Positions 10,753 to 21,857 of a stretch of 64,000 nucleotides of DNA are shown here, in pieces (the first letter of the stretch is position 1; the number at the start of each line of letters is the position of its first letter). Origin of the DNA: Eutypa lata (Eukaryota > Ascomycota > Sordariomycetes > Xylariales > Diatrypaceae); NCBI GenBank assembly GCA_022661535.1, contig JAKULF010000003.1:3410001-3474000 (forward strand). The letters are read 5' to 3'. The notes beneath the pieces are model-generated. The model was not told the origin of the DNA, did no database searches, and worked only from the letters and a program-made list of their open reading frames with translations. Position numbers and translations under genes: made by a program.

Positions 10753-13155
10753 ATGGCACGAACTAAGCAGACCGCTAGATCTTCTAAGAGTAAGTTCTCC
10801 AAACATTGCTACCAACATTCTTTGCTTCCGTGGCCACGCTTCCTGACAACAAGGTAGTTCGGGATGACTGGTCTGAGGAAGAGTCTGAATCTGACGTCGA
10901 AGTCGTAGAGGAACAAAGCGAACTGAGCGACAAGCAGCATCGCGAGGTCCTCGAGGGTGTTTCGGAAGTCACCCCCTTGAAAAAGGATAGTACCGGTGTT
11001 GCTGAAGCTGCTAAGTTTGGATACCAGTCCAAGCTGATTAGCAACTGGTATGAACACAAGTGCCAGTATCAGTCTTGTCCCGATAGGTGGTCAGAGTTTG
11101 ACAACGTCGATGATGATGGCGTCGATCTCAAGCATCGGACTTCTCAAATTCCGATTGTTCACCGCCACATCTATGTCAAGAAGCACTGGGTCACGAGCTC
11201 TGTTACCTTCCAGGATCCTGCCATGAGAGTCGTCCTCGCGGAAGTACTGCGCAAGTACCAGGACCTCGATTGCGAGCTAGAGAATTGGACCTTCCAGCCC
11301 CCTTTCATGCCTTTAGTTCATCGCTGGGACGCACTTAAGAAGTATCATGCATCCGCTGAGGCCGAGGATCTCAAGAGCGCCTCTTCTGCCCTCCTCGCGT
11401 TCCTGGCGCCTATCCTGGCCACCTCGATCATTTCACTCGCTCAGACTAAGAAGACGGGCAAGGTCAACTTTCAGAACATCTGGCAGATCTTCCCTCCCAG
11501 CTCGCTGGTGATGACCAAGTTCTACGGCGTCGACACCATTTGCCGCATCATCAAGTACAAGCATCGTCCAGCAGATCGATGCAACCCAGAAGGGTGGGTT
11601 ATCGACATGGAGTACGTCGACTGGAATGGCGAGAACAGTGGCTACGCCACCACTAGTCTCACCATCTGGGAGTTTGAAGGCTACCGTCGAGTGACGGCAC
11701 TTCCCGTATTCCCCATTTCTTTCCTAAATGATATAGAAGGAACCAAAGCCAAGATTCTTGAGCGAGGTCGTAAATTTGAACGCCTCCGGGGCTACCATTT
11801 CATGGTCTGCAACGGTACAAAGGTTCTCCTCGAAACCGAGAAGCCTGAACAGCGCACTGTCAGTACCTCGCAACTTAGAACATTTTTATATGTGATGACT
11901 GACACGATCTCACAGGTGACCGGCAGAGTGTGCGTGGATGCTTATGCCTATTACCGCAGTCGTAACGTCGTCAAGCCTAACCTACGACCCTTGTACAAGG
12001 AGGTCAATGAAGAAGATTCCGATGATGCCAGTGCTGATGACACTGATATGTCGGACACACCCTACGAGATGAAGTTCTCCGTTGCCCCAGTTGAGGTCGC
12101 ATCCGCCGCCAAGGGTCCAGCTGAAAGGACCGAGGATTTGCGACCACTCACAGAAGAACACCTGCTGCTCACGTCTCCCTGGCTCAAGGGCTTCGACCTG
12201 AAGTCGAAGGACTGGTGCGAACTGCGCGTCGATGAGCTCAAGGACCTGGCTTGGAACGACGAGGCCTTCGAGAAACTCGTCCTGCCCGGCGGCGAGAAAG
12301 AGCTTGCATGGGCATTCGTGGAGAACAAGAGCCTGTCGAAGACCGGGTTTGACGACTTCATCCCCGATAAAGGTCGCGGCCTCATCATACTCATGTTCGG
12401 TCCTCCCGGTGTCGGCAAGACGTTCACGGCAGAAGCTGTTGCTGACAGATCCCGCGTCCCTCTTTACATGATGAGTGCGGGCGACCTCGGTACCCAGCCT
12501 GCGGACGTCGAGAAGACGCTCGACCGAGCACTGGAGCTTTGCCGCATGTGGAATGCCATGCTTCTCCTCGATGAAGCTGACGTCTTCCTCGGCGCCCGGA
12601 CTAACGAGAGTCTAGCTCGCAATGAACTTGTGTCCATCTTTCTCACTAAGCTGGAGGTAAGTACTCCTATTAGTCTCCTCCTCTTTTCCTGCTTGTGTTT
12701 GAAACTTCCCCACGAGATATATATTTTACTCTTCATTGGGAAAACACATTTATCCCGCCTTCACTATAGAGAGACGACAGAAACTAATGCCAATGGCACG
12801 ACAGTACTACCAGGGAATTCTCTTCCTGACAACGAACCGCATCTCCAGCATCGACCACGCCTTCCAGTCCCGTGTGGACCTGTTCCTCCCATACCACGAC
12901 CTGACTAGCGAAGCGCGCCGCCAAGTATGGGAGAACTTCATCAACCGGGCCGGTCGCGACAAATTCGACTTCGACGAGGGTGCGCTCGACAAGCTGTCTC
13001 ACCTCAGCCTCAACGGTCGCGAGATCAAGAATCTCATCAAGTCGGCTCAGCTCCTTTCTATCAAGAACAACGACAAGGTGCCTATGGAGCGCCTCTACAT
13101 GCTGGCGGATAAGCGCGTGCAAGCGCTCCAGGCTCTAGACGGGATCGAGGCCTAG
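10753..13155 (+). CDS. AAA+ ATPase (DUF7025-type) with histone H3-tail N-terminus
   Basis: Predicted CDS join(10753..10789, 10858..12656, 12805..13155), 728 aa. Exon 1 encodes MARTKQTARSSK; residues 2-9 equal histone H3 residues 1-8. A 68-bp intron (GTAAGT..CTGAC..GTAG) then joins in phase to an acidic stretch (DDWSEEESESDVEVVEE). The middle (about 60-400) resembles the fungal DUF7025 region found before AAA modules. The ATPase has Walker A GPPGVGKT (about 527), Walker B LLLLDEADVF (about 580), sensor 1 FLTTNR and arginines in AFQSRVDLFLPY, followed by a helical lid. The last intron (148 bp) restores the family junction KLE-YYQGILFLTTNR. The substrate is unknown for this large fungal family. 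An alternative start at ATG 10806, inside intron 1, would lack the H3-like tail. The ATPase assignment is firm; the H3-tail start is well supported by splice phase but needs transcript proof. Confidence 0.85.
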
Positions 13156-14037
13156 TCGAGAGCACTCGTCACAAGTGATTATGGATCCGAACATGTAATC
13201 AGTGGTTCCTTTCGGCTGTTTTAGCTTGGGTTATTCTAGGAGCACATTTCATGACTCGAGGTCGTCGTTTCTTGCTAGAGTTTCATAGTCAATCATAAGA
13301 CTTTATCATGATTTTAGTAGTGAGAGTGAGGTACATCTTGTTAAAGGAATAGATTTACTTACATCTACATAATATTGACAGGACACTAGATCATACCCCT
13401 TAGGTCGAGTAATGCACCAGAGGAATTGAACCGTCAAGTATGTTTCACCACATCTAATTCTTGGTATTAACTGACTTGTTTACTACAGCTGGTGTAGCCA
13501 CCATATACAATGCTACGGTTGACAATGGCAGTGAAATATTATGCTCAAGGAGGTCTGCGCTGTGCGGTAGGGGGGTTCAGTGATTAGGGGTGGGCATCGA
13601 TAATGCCTGCGTCTAAGCACATCCCATCACTGATAGTCCGGAAGCGTATGTTGGATACCTGATTAAGGAACCGGGATGTATCAGGCGAATTCGGTACTGT
13701 TAGTATAATGATGTGTATATGAGCTAGGTGAGTAATGCCTTCCCCTGCCATTATAATATGGATGGATAGTTAAGTATTCATAGAATGATTCATGGCAATT
13801 GGAAGAGGCCACGAATTCGCCCCTACTTGATTGAATCACTTCTAACCACTACTAATATCAAACAAACAGTCTTGCAATGCTATAAAACACCATTTAACTT
13901 ACTTCAATAATATGTTCCTTGTTTCGAGACATTACTGCCCAAATCATATACTATCTACACTCCAATCGGGCAACCGAGTCTTCGCGCCCATAAAACCGAA
14001 CACATTACAACCAATTTGTCTCAAACAGGCGCTCGCT

Positions 14038-14080
<43 letters not shown>

Positions 14081-14081
14081 C
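13156..14081. other. Intergenic region ending in CA repeat
   Basis: No supported gene. AT-rich, with a CA dinucleotide tract at its right end directly before the next small ORF. Confidence 0.5.
14038..14081. repeat. (CA)n microsatellite
   Basis: About 22 CA units with one AAAC interruption, ending one base before the ATG at 14082. It would lie in the 5' UTR or core promoter of the small Cys-rich gene, or encode a His-Thr run if translation began upstream at 14016. Confidence 0.9.
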
Positions 14082-14261
14082 ATGTGTTCACACTGCAAGT
14101 TGATGTTCTATTGCCAAGGCTGCGGCGCGTGGCTATATTACTCACACAAATTGAAGGACGACTCTCGCTGCCCTTATAACTGCAGGCCCACCGACGCCAA
14201 CTCGGACCAGAAGGCTGTTATGTCCAAATGCAAGGAGTATCCGGATTGCTATAAGAAGTGA
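14082..14261 (+). CDS. Small cysteine-rich protein, hypothetical
   Basis: A 59-aa ORF with eight cysteines in paired spacing: MCSHC near the start, then CQGC, CPYNC, and CKEYPDC near the end. There is no signal peptide. Two CxxC-type knuckles suggest a small metal-binding (zinc) protein inside the cell rather than a secreted effector. The start at 14082 was chosen because the upstream in-frame ATG (14016) would only add a low-complexity His-Thr tail from the CA repeat. No family recognised. Its coding status rests on the regular cysteine pattern alone. Confidence 0.45.
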   Translation: MCSHCKLMFYCQGCGAWLYYSHKLKDDSRCPYNCRPTDANSDQKAVMSKCKEYPDCYKK

Positions 14262-15929
14262 GGGACGACATAGTGTTCCTGGGTAGGGAGGATTGTGGGG
14301 GAAGGTCTCGATACACTACGACTTCTAAAGCAATCTCGCTGGCTAAGGACAACTAATTCAAATTGGGATCTTGGACGGGATTGAATTGTCAGTAATAGGG
14401 ATCTTCTTATAAGTTGAGATTATATGCGATATGGGTTGGCGGTGTTGTGGCTTGGGATGGGTAGAGGTCAGCATTGGTATTGAAATTGAGATAATTGCAT
14501 ATTCTCCTAGCAAGGTGCCTATCACCAATAGGTCCTCAATCCTTATAATTATATATCCTAGAATGAGACCATACTCAACGTATTTCATATTGTATTGAAA
14601 GAAACCTAGCACTATGAACTATCGTTGTAAAGTATTTCCAATTCCATTCTGCGTCCAGAGCCAACAATATGTAGTTCAATTCCTGTTGCGCGCCAGCTAC
14701 AACTGAGTTACGATAGTATTAGGTTCCTAAAATGTAAGCCTTTTAAGTATTTGATAGTGCCATAATCCTCATTACTGAGGCAACTTCCAGCTTGGTTAGG
14801 CCTATGACCTCCTTTTCCGAGCCCGCAGGGTAAATATGCTACGACGCACCGGGCGACACCCGCCAAGACCCAGCTTCTAGTGCAGAGGACTATGACGAGA
14901 ACCAACTCACCATCAAAGGCGAAACCTAGAATCAGCTGTATATAACAACGAACGCTTGAGGTCTTCTACTTGAAGGGGATAAATAACGTCTTGATATTTG
15001 GTAAAGTAAGAGAGGGATATATCATTGGTCTAGATAGCGGCAAGCCTGGAGGGTCCACGTAACACCTTGAAGTGTTCCGCCCTCTACTCCAAACCGGAAT
15101 TGAGTAGTGAAAGGCTGAAAGAAACAGCCCCTTATATCCCTGAAGACTTTGTGTATTCAAGATGAAACCCTGTAGAACCAACACACCGCACATGTTCCAT
15201 CACATTGATATCATAGGCCAAGGCTTGTATAGGGGGCAAATGAATGAATTCAAGTTAGTTTATCACCCAAGTCTCAGGAGACAAAGTGACGCTATATATG
15301 GGGTACAAACGATTGTCGTCCAACATATCACATAGATCTCATTCCAGTCTTTTATGTATCCAACAAGACTCCGGAAATCAGCTCAAGTTCGTGCTCCTTC
15401 AAACCCGCCTGCGGGGGACAACAATAACAAAGAGTGAGTAATGTATAAAGGGGCGAACACAACACAATAGGAAATGCGGGTAAGAGTTAGTGAACGACGA
15501 TCAACTCGTGTATAGTACTGAGTGTTCCTCTGAGGGTTGCCGAGGCCGGCTCGGACTGTGGCCCTGATGACGGCCCTACGCTTGTTGACGAAAGAGTCAA
15601 GACCTGCAATAGACCCATCCTAGAGAATTGATTTTAGAGACTTCATATCCCGCTTTGACAATAATTTGGTCCAAAACTCTTCATTTTCGCGCCAGAAAGT
15701 CCGAAACATTCAAGTATCAAGTTCATTTTCGGATGTATCGGGCCATATAGTCGAAACTGGTTTTATTTCTCAGACGGCGTCTCGTGGGCAGTATCCGCAA
15801 TACGATACAAAGTTTGGTTTTGCTGCTCTTCATGTAGTTAGTTCGTTGGTTTCTTCATCGACTGGTTCATTGGTTGAATCGTCTCTTAGTTCAGGAGGCG
15901 ATTAATGGCTACTGATAAGAGAGTTAGTG
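14262..15929. other. AT-rich intergenic region
   Basis: No supported gene. Several 60-90 codon frames occur on both strands but show no domain, codon bias or splice context. No RNA gene recognised. Confidence 0.5.
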
Positions 15930-16379
15930 TTACCCAAAATAAGAAAGAGAACACGGGAGAATATTATACATGTCGCGCAGAACTTCCTTCATAACTCCTT
16001 TGATGTATTGGTTTTCATGCTCTTGAGTAGGGCCTTTATTCTCTCCTAAGACTGAGAGAAGACTGGCGATTCGCCCCACTGCTCGCCTATATTCATAGCG
16101 TCGCCTCATCGAGGTGTCATTGTCTTCAAATCCAATAACGGGGGACCCCACGTCCTGTTGAGTAGGTGCTGCTGAGGTGCCGTCGTTGTCGTTGTACCCA
16201 TTTACGTGACTCTCTCGGGCAGGGGTCTCCAAGTTTGCTTCTCTAGGTATAGAGGTACGAGGGTCTTCTTGAGGTACAGATGGTGCAATGGGTGCCAGGT
16301 TCTTCTTAGGTCTCCATCGTGCCCCTCTCGAGTAGTTGAAAGCCCTCTTTCTCTTCTTGTTTCCCCGTGCCGCAGGCAT
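15930..16379 (-). CDS. Hypothetical basic protein with nuclear-localisation-like start
   Basis: A 149-aa ORF starting at MPAARGNKKRKRAF. The in-frame ATG at 16445 would add 22 unlikely residues. The first 25 residues are strongly basic (KKRKR, RWRPKK), which suggests a nuclear localisation signal. A Pro/Glu/Asn-rich low-complexity middle follows, then a short helical C-terminus (RRRYEYRRAVGRIASLLSVLGE). No family is recognised. It may be a terminal exon or a lineage-specific gene. Length and composition support coding moderately. Confidence 0.4.
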   Translation of the reverse strand: MPAARGNKKRKRAFNYSRGARWRPKKNLAPIAPSVPQEDPRTSIPREANLETPARESHVNGYNDNDGTSAAPTQQDVGSPVIGFEDNDTSMRRRYEYRRAVGRIASLLSVLGENKGPTQEHENQYIKGVMKEVLRDMYNILPCSLSYFG

Positions 16380-18137
16380 AGTGTCGATTCTCACCACAAT
16401 GACAAGGACTGTAAAACAATGTGTAGAACAAGATTTTCTGTTCATTTACTCTGCGATTTGTGAGCAATTTAATGTTGCAGTGCTTTCGCTGTAACTTACC
16501 AATCATCGAAGGTTTCTGAGTTGCTTAGCTTGCACTTGCTCTGATACCGGCAGAGTTGGTATCTAATAGAGAAGCACCACAGAAAATCTAAGCCTGAATA
16601 AGGGGATGCTGGAGATGGCGAAAGGGAGCTGATAGACAGGCTCCCTATGAATTGAAGTTCCAAAAAGAGGCAATGTAAGAATATATATACAAGTTTCCTC
16701 TCAAGTTGCTGACCAAGTGCACATATCGCATTTGTATTATACGTGACATGGTATGATGCATCTCGACTAAGTTCATGTTGATGCCCGGCTCACCGTGTTT
16801 TAATGCACTTCAATACCAGTCAAAGTGTTGCCGGAAAAATATATGTATGTTGCGGACCGTTCGGCACTTACAACAAACTCTCCAGTCCAACCAGTAATTT
16901 CAACCCAGAACTGACCAACCATCTTAGATTGTTGCTTGTAGAATGATTGGACGACGGTGATAGGGTCGACCAACACGTGTGGTAGTATGCGTTTCAAGTC
17001 AAAATGCAACCCTAAAACCAAGCAAGATTGCATAACAATGTATCTTGCCGTTGCCCCGATAAGCACGGTGACGGCCAGCCTTACATAAAACTTTGACCTG
17101 TATGGCTACCAGTACGTGTTTCTCCTCAGCGTATCATCAGGCAGCTACTACCTACATCGAAATACTACCGTCCGGTACAGCTAAGAAGTACCCTACAACC
17201 AGTCATGTGTTAGTAGTAAAAGAAGTATAATGTTGTCCAATCATTGAGTTGGGACCCTGCTTACCCTACCTCTTAATGTGTCCTTCTATCTTGGGGTTTC
17301 TGACAGGACTGGACTATAAAACACGGCCAGAATAGACACGCCTAATAGTGAGGTTAGTTCATGACGCAGTAAATGTCTGGGAGTCGCATATATTAGGTTG
17401 TTCATTCGCCATTTATGCGTAGATACGCTCATCCTAGCACTATGTAAGTTTTCAACAGTCAATGTGAACCTATGAAGAGGACTCATAGCAAGATCCTACT
17501 GTTTCACCAAAGGATATATTCCAATGATGAACCTCGGGATGAGTTCACCTGAAAACTTATCTTGAATGCTTCCCTACCACATCTGCTCTTTGAAGAGGCA
17601 AAGGAATAATATTCAATCTCAAACGACCTAGCGCTTACCCCTGACTGCTCCCACCATGCCATATCTTTTCACAGCTATCTACTTAGTGACTTAGGTTAGA
17701 AAAAGGGCGATTTGCACAAAGTGTCTCGGCATAGCTTCTAAGTAATCTCCGAGGCAGGATGCGCAAAGGTCTAGTTAATCTAACGAAGTCGGATTGTTAT
17801 TTTTTGACATCCTAAAGCAAGATGGGAAAATAGTTACAGGTAAAAAGAAATACACGCCGGACTAACTACTCTGAGCCTTTTTTTTTGGATTCTTTGAAAG
17901 TATGTCACTAATTGAAAGCTTATATTATATATTGTTGATCGATACCGTCCCAGTGAATCCCCCTAGAATTCAATACCAATATTCGGTCTAGTCCCGGGCC
18001 CCTTATCTAGGTCCTCCAGAAGGGCTCCAGGAGCTCGAGAGTATATGTGCTAGTTGGCGATCACTATTTTCAACACCCTTCTCCCGACACAACCTGTCTT
18101 CAGCCCCTATCATATCATATATGGAAGTATCCCCTGC
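16380..18137. other. AT-rich intergenic region
   Basis: No gene recognised. A frame at 16800-17066 on the minus strand (88 codons) has no domain resemblance. The region may contain decayed sequence, but I cannot name its source. Confidence 0.45.
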
Positions 18138-19584
18138 TCAGATGCTAACTGCCTTGGTATTCGGCACAATTTCGGCATCGAAGATATACTCCTTAACAAA
18201 CGCCCTCAACCTTCCGTCAGACTCAGCCAAGAATGTTTTCACTCCCCGAGTGGTATAATCTAACTGGGTTCTTGCAACACCAGCCTTGCAAATTTTGGTT
18301 AGGTCTTCTAAGCTTGGTCGTACCAGGATGTCATCGTCAACACACTTTTGGATGAGTTCATTCAGGTCAGCATCTATGGGCGGTGAGTCCCACATCCTTA
18401 TAGCCAGCTCTTCCATAGACTACATAAGTAATAAGCAGGTAAGTAGGTGTCTGCTAATTATCATGCGGGATAGCCTGTATTCGTTGCACAACATTGGGGG
18501 TCACTCACACGTCCAATTTCCTCTACATTCTCTGCTATACCAGTTCGGTCGCCGAGTCTAGATATGCGGTTAGACATTATATGATCGGCGAACAATACCC
18601 CCCCCTGGTCTTATCTCCTTGATGTGAAGTCGTGGATAAGGATGATGTACTCACGTAGGATTTACTTCAGATGGTCTTAGTAGTTTGGCGAAACCAAAGT
18701 CAATCACCTACGAGTTCATTAGCCCCCTTTCGAGTTGGCTCTCGTTCCACCCGCTGTTAACCACAAACCTTAAAGATAGGACAAATATAATGTTCGCTTG
18801 ATGTCGGATCTAAATCGCCGACCATGATGTTTCCTTGGTGGATATCGCCGTGGCTGAAGTTGAGCGGGGCCTGGTTGACTACTATTTCCTCCTCCTTGAT
18901 GGGAATGTTCGACGAAAGGTTTATTGGAGGATAAGCCATTCCGGTTATGGCTCGCGTAACTAATGCGGTGAGGTAACCAGGCGCCAATTGTTAGTCAACA
19001 AGGTTCAAATTATAAAAAATCACCGCTCATTTCGATTATGCAAAGGCTGATTACTCACGGCACATGAAGACGAACCACAGAATTCGATTAGGTATATCAT
19101 TTCGATCATCGACCACCCGGTCAGAAAAATCCATAACTGACCCGTTCTCCATGAACTCCGTAATGAGTACAGGGCGTAATGAATTTTGGGCAGGGCCTGA
19201 GGGGACTGTCTCGGCTCCGATGAATTGTATGATGTGCGCGCAGCCTCGCAACGTCCTTAGCCAGGAGATTTCCTGCTGCAAATCTGGATCGTCGATCTTC
19301 GTACTTGCGAACTTGACAGCGAGCCTTCGGAGGAGCAAGCCCATGTCGTCTCGCTCGTTGACCTGAATGACCTGCCCTTGCACTCCGGCTCCCAGTGTCC
19401 TAACGAACCTGTTGCGCTCGTTGGTAAAGAAGTTGGACACATCTCTGGCATAACCGGTCTGTTCCAATTGCTGTTTAGTCGGTCCCGTTGGTTCCCTCGA
19501 TCGACGAGCCCCTGGAAATCCGGCTCTGGGTCGTCCGGCTGAATTATTCCTGGCTCGTGGGTCCAGTATCCGGGGTATATTCAT
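18138..19584 (-). CDS. Fungal protein kinase-like protein, five exons
   Basis: Predicted CDS complement(join(18138..18419, 18509..18557, 18655..18707, 18769..18959, 19059..19584)), 366 aa. All four introns join in phase and have GTGAGT/GTTTGT-type donors. The order of motifs is that of a protein kinase: glycine loop LGAGVQGQVIQV, Lys in RRLAVKFAS, hinge LITEFMENGSVMDF, catalytic loop HGDIHQGNIMV, metal-binding IDFGFAKL, then a C-lobe with DDDILVRPSLEDL. The HRD motif reads HGD, keeping the catalytic Asp. The loop Lys-x-x-Asn is altered to HQGN, as in several fungal kinase-like families. The region between DFG and the C-lobe is short. It is probably an intact lineage-specific kinase; substrate unknown. 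Confidence 0.75.
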
Positions 19585-20633
19585 GTCGAATGAACGTTTT
19601 AGTCAGTAGAAGCAAATGCATACATGGGCTTTCGTAGCTAGGCACCATAGTTGAATAGATACACATCTATTTTCCAAACCTTTATGGTAATCTTTACGCA
19701 CCGATCAGGCTCCGCTTGTTGTCGTAGGCTTTGATTAATAGGGAGTGTCACAAAGGACTTCCGCTTCCGTTGCTGTCTTTTTTTCAATGAATATATCCGC
19801 ATTGTCTACTACCAGTTCTCAAAGAATTCAGGGCCGCAAGGGTAGAAGAAACACGCGTACATTGGAATTGAAGCATATAATATATTATATATTTCCATTT
19901 AAACCTTTGACTTTTTATATGATTAAGCGTCATATAAATTTCAGGGGAGTTTTGTGGCTGCATGACTTTAAGCTGGATGGCATAGTTAGCCCTAAGTAAA
20001 TCTTGACACAGGTGGTACAGTTAGTCTTCTCGATACCATACCTACATACCTTAAGGCACCGCAATAGCATGTCAATCTTTTAACAAATGCACCATAAGTC
20101 CTTGTTCCTGGTACGTTCAATTGAATCGCCTGGCCGAGTCGAAATGGGTGGAAAACCCCCCTATGTCCATCTCCTAGTTTAACTCCCTAGTAGTTGGTTG
20201 GATATCCTCCTACTAGAACGATGTCAATGTTGGTGGTACAAGTCAGGGCATCTGAACGTTGGGAGCTCAAATTGACATATATGTATACACGACTAAAAGC
20301 TGAAAGGATCTATAAATCAAATTTGCAAATGACATTTTTTCCAGTAGAGCATAGGTAATGTAGCAAGATGGTAGTCTACTACATGTATGTGTGAAGTTAT
20401 ATTTAGAAGTATTGTGTACCTACGAAGTAGTTGGCTCTAGAGAGGTGAGAGGTAAGTACATGTAGTTAGATGCTTAGCGGGGTTTAACTAACGTTAGTGG
20501 CAATCGATAACATAGTGTAGAGGAGATAAGAATTTTTTCTTGGATAGGATACCCAGGTAGCATCGCGAACTCTTAGAGCTTCGCTGATATCTCCACCGAA
20601 ACAACAAAAATTCTCAGGATACCCAAACAAACA
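19585..20633. other. Intergenic region at border of accessory and core blocks
   Basis: No gene recognised. It contains the presumed divergent promoters of the kinase-like gene and RPC40. AT content drops sharply on entering the RPC40 coding region. Confidence 0.5.
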
Positions 20634-21857
20634 ATGGCTCCTTCTTCGGGACGGCGGCCACCGCCAAGTGCGGAAGAATTGGAAGAACGAAATGTATGCA
20701 CCTTCATCCCGTATCTCCCTCAATTGCCCTTAAAAACCACAGCCAACTGAGTTATCTAACAATCACTCTAGATCGTAGGCATTAACAAAGAGACTGTCAC
20801 CAACACCGTCTCAACCGATTTCCCCGACAACTTTGCGAACGAGGAGCATGCTTGGGACAAGGAATACTTCCGCCAGAACTTCCAAGTCCAGTTCCACTCG
20901 AACCAGCAGTTCGACGCCCAGTTCTCGCTGATCGGCGTCGACGCCTCCATCGCGAACGCCTTCCGGCGCATCCTCATCGCCGAGATCCCCACGCTCGCCA
21001 TCGAGACCGTCTTCGTGAACAACAACACGAGCGTGATCCAGGACGAGGTGCTGGCCCACCGCCTGGGCCTGATCCCCTTCGCGGGCAGCAAGGTGGGGAT
21101 CCGCGAGTTCCTGACCTTCTGGCGCCGCCCGCGCGACGGCCAGGACGCCTTCGACACCACCTTCGACAATAACACCGTCTCGCTGCAGCTGCGGGTCAAG
21201 TGCGCCCACAACAAAGACGCCGCGCCCGACGAGCGCGACCCCAAGAAGCTCTACCACAACGCCCACGTCTACGCCTCCGACATCACCACCGAGCTGCTCG
21301 GCGGCCAGGCCAAGTACTTCGAGGGCGACGGCGCCGTGCGGCCCGTCTACCCGGACATCCTGATCGCCAAGATGCGCCCGGGCCAGGAGCTCGACATCGA
21401 CATGCACATGCACAAGGGCTTCGGCTGGGACCACTCCAAGTACTCGCCCGTCGCCACCGCGAGCTACCGCCTCATGCCCGTCATCAAGATCCTGAAGCCC
21501 ATTCTAGGCGCCGACGCCAAGAAGTTCGTCGACTGCTTCCCCGAGGGTGTCGCTGGGCTGGAGCGCGTTACGCGGGAGGAGGCGCGGGGGAAGGAAAGCG
21601 GCTATGAGGGCCATGAGGGCGAGCTGAAGGCCGTCGTGAAGGACCCGATGCGCGACACGGTCAGTCGCGAGGTCCTGCGGCACTCCGTGTTCGAGGGCAA
21701 GGTTAAGCTGGGGCGGCGGAAGGACCACTTCATCTTCTCGATCGAGAGCCTGGGCCAGTGGGATAGTGATGAGCTGTTCGTCGAGTCTGTTAAGACGCTC
21801 AAGAAGAAGTGCCAGGTCCTCAGGCCGCAGGTCACCGACATGGTCCAGTTGTTTTAG
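20634..21857 (+). CDS. RPC40: DNA-directed RNA polymerases I and III subunit AC40
   Basis: Predicted CDS join(20634..20693, 20772..21857), 381 aa. It is the alpha-like subunit shared by RNA polymerases I and III, which pairs with AC19 to nucleate polymerase assembly in the nucleus. The first exon encodes only 20 residues (MAPSSGRRPPPSAEELEERN). A 78-bp intron with a CTAAC branch point follows, and exon 2 continues IVGINKETVTNTVSTDFPDNF. The family signature is FRRILIAEIPTLAIETVFVNN followed by DEVLAHRLGLIPF, and the C-terminal dimerisation part includes HFIFSIESLGQW. The coding region is very rich in GC at third positions, unlike the flanking intergenic DNA. Confidence 0.95.

Noticed and set aside
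10753..10860. A true histone H3 gene
   Set aside because: H3 identity ends after ARTKQTAR; no KSTGGKAPRK, core fold or downstream H3 frame is present.
14016..14081. Upstream start of the small Cys-rich protein giving a His-Thr repeat
   Set aside because: The residues come only from the CA microsatellite; the ATG at 14082 fits better.
20811..21434. 207-codon frame antisense to RPC40
   Set aside because: Caused by the very GC-rich third positions of RPC40; no family resemblance.
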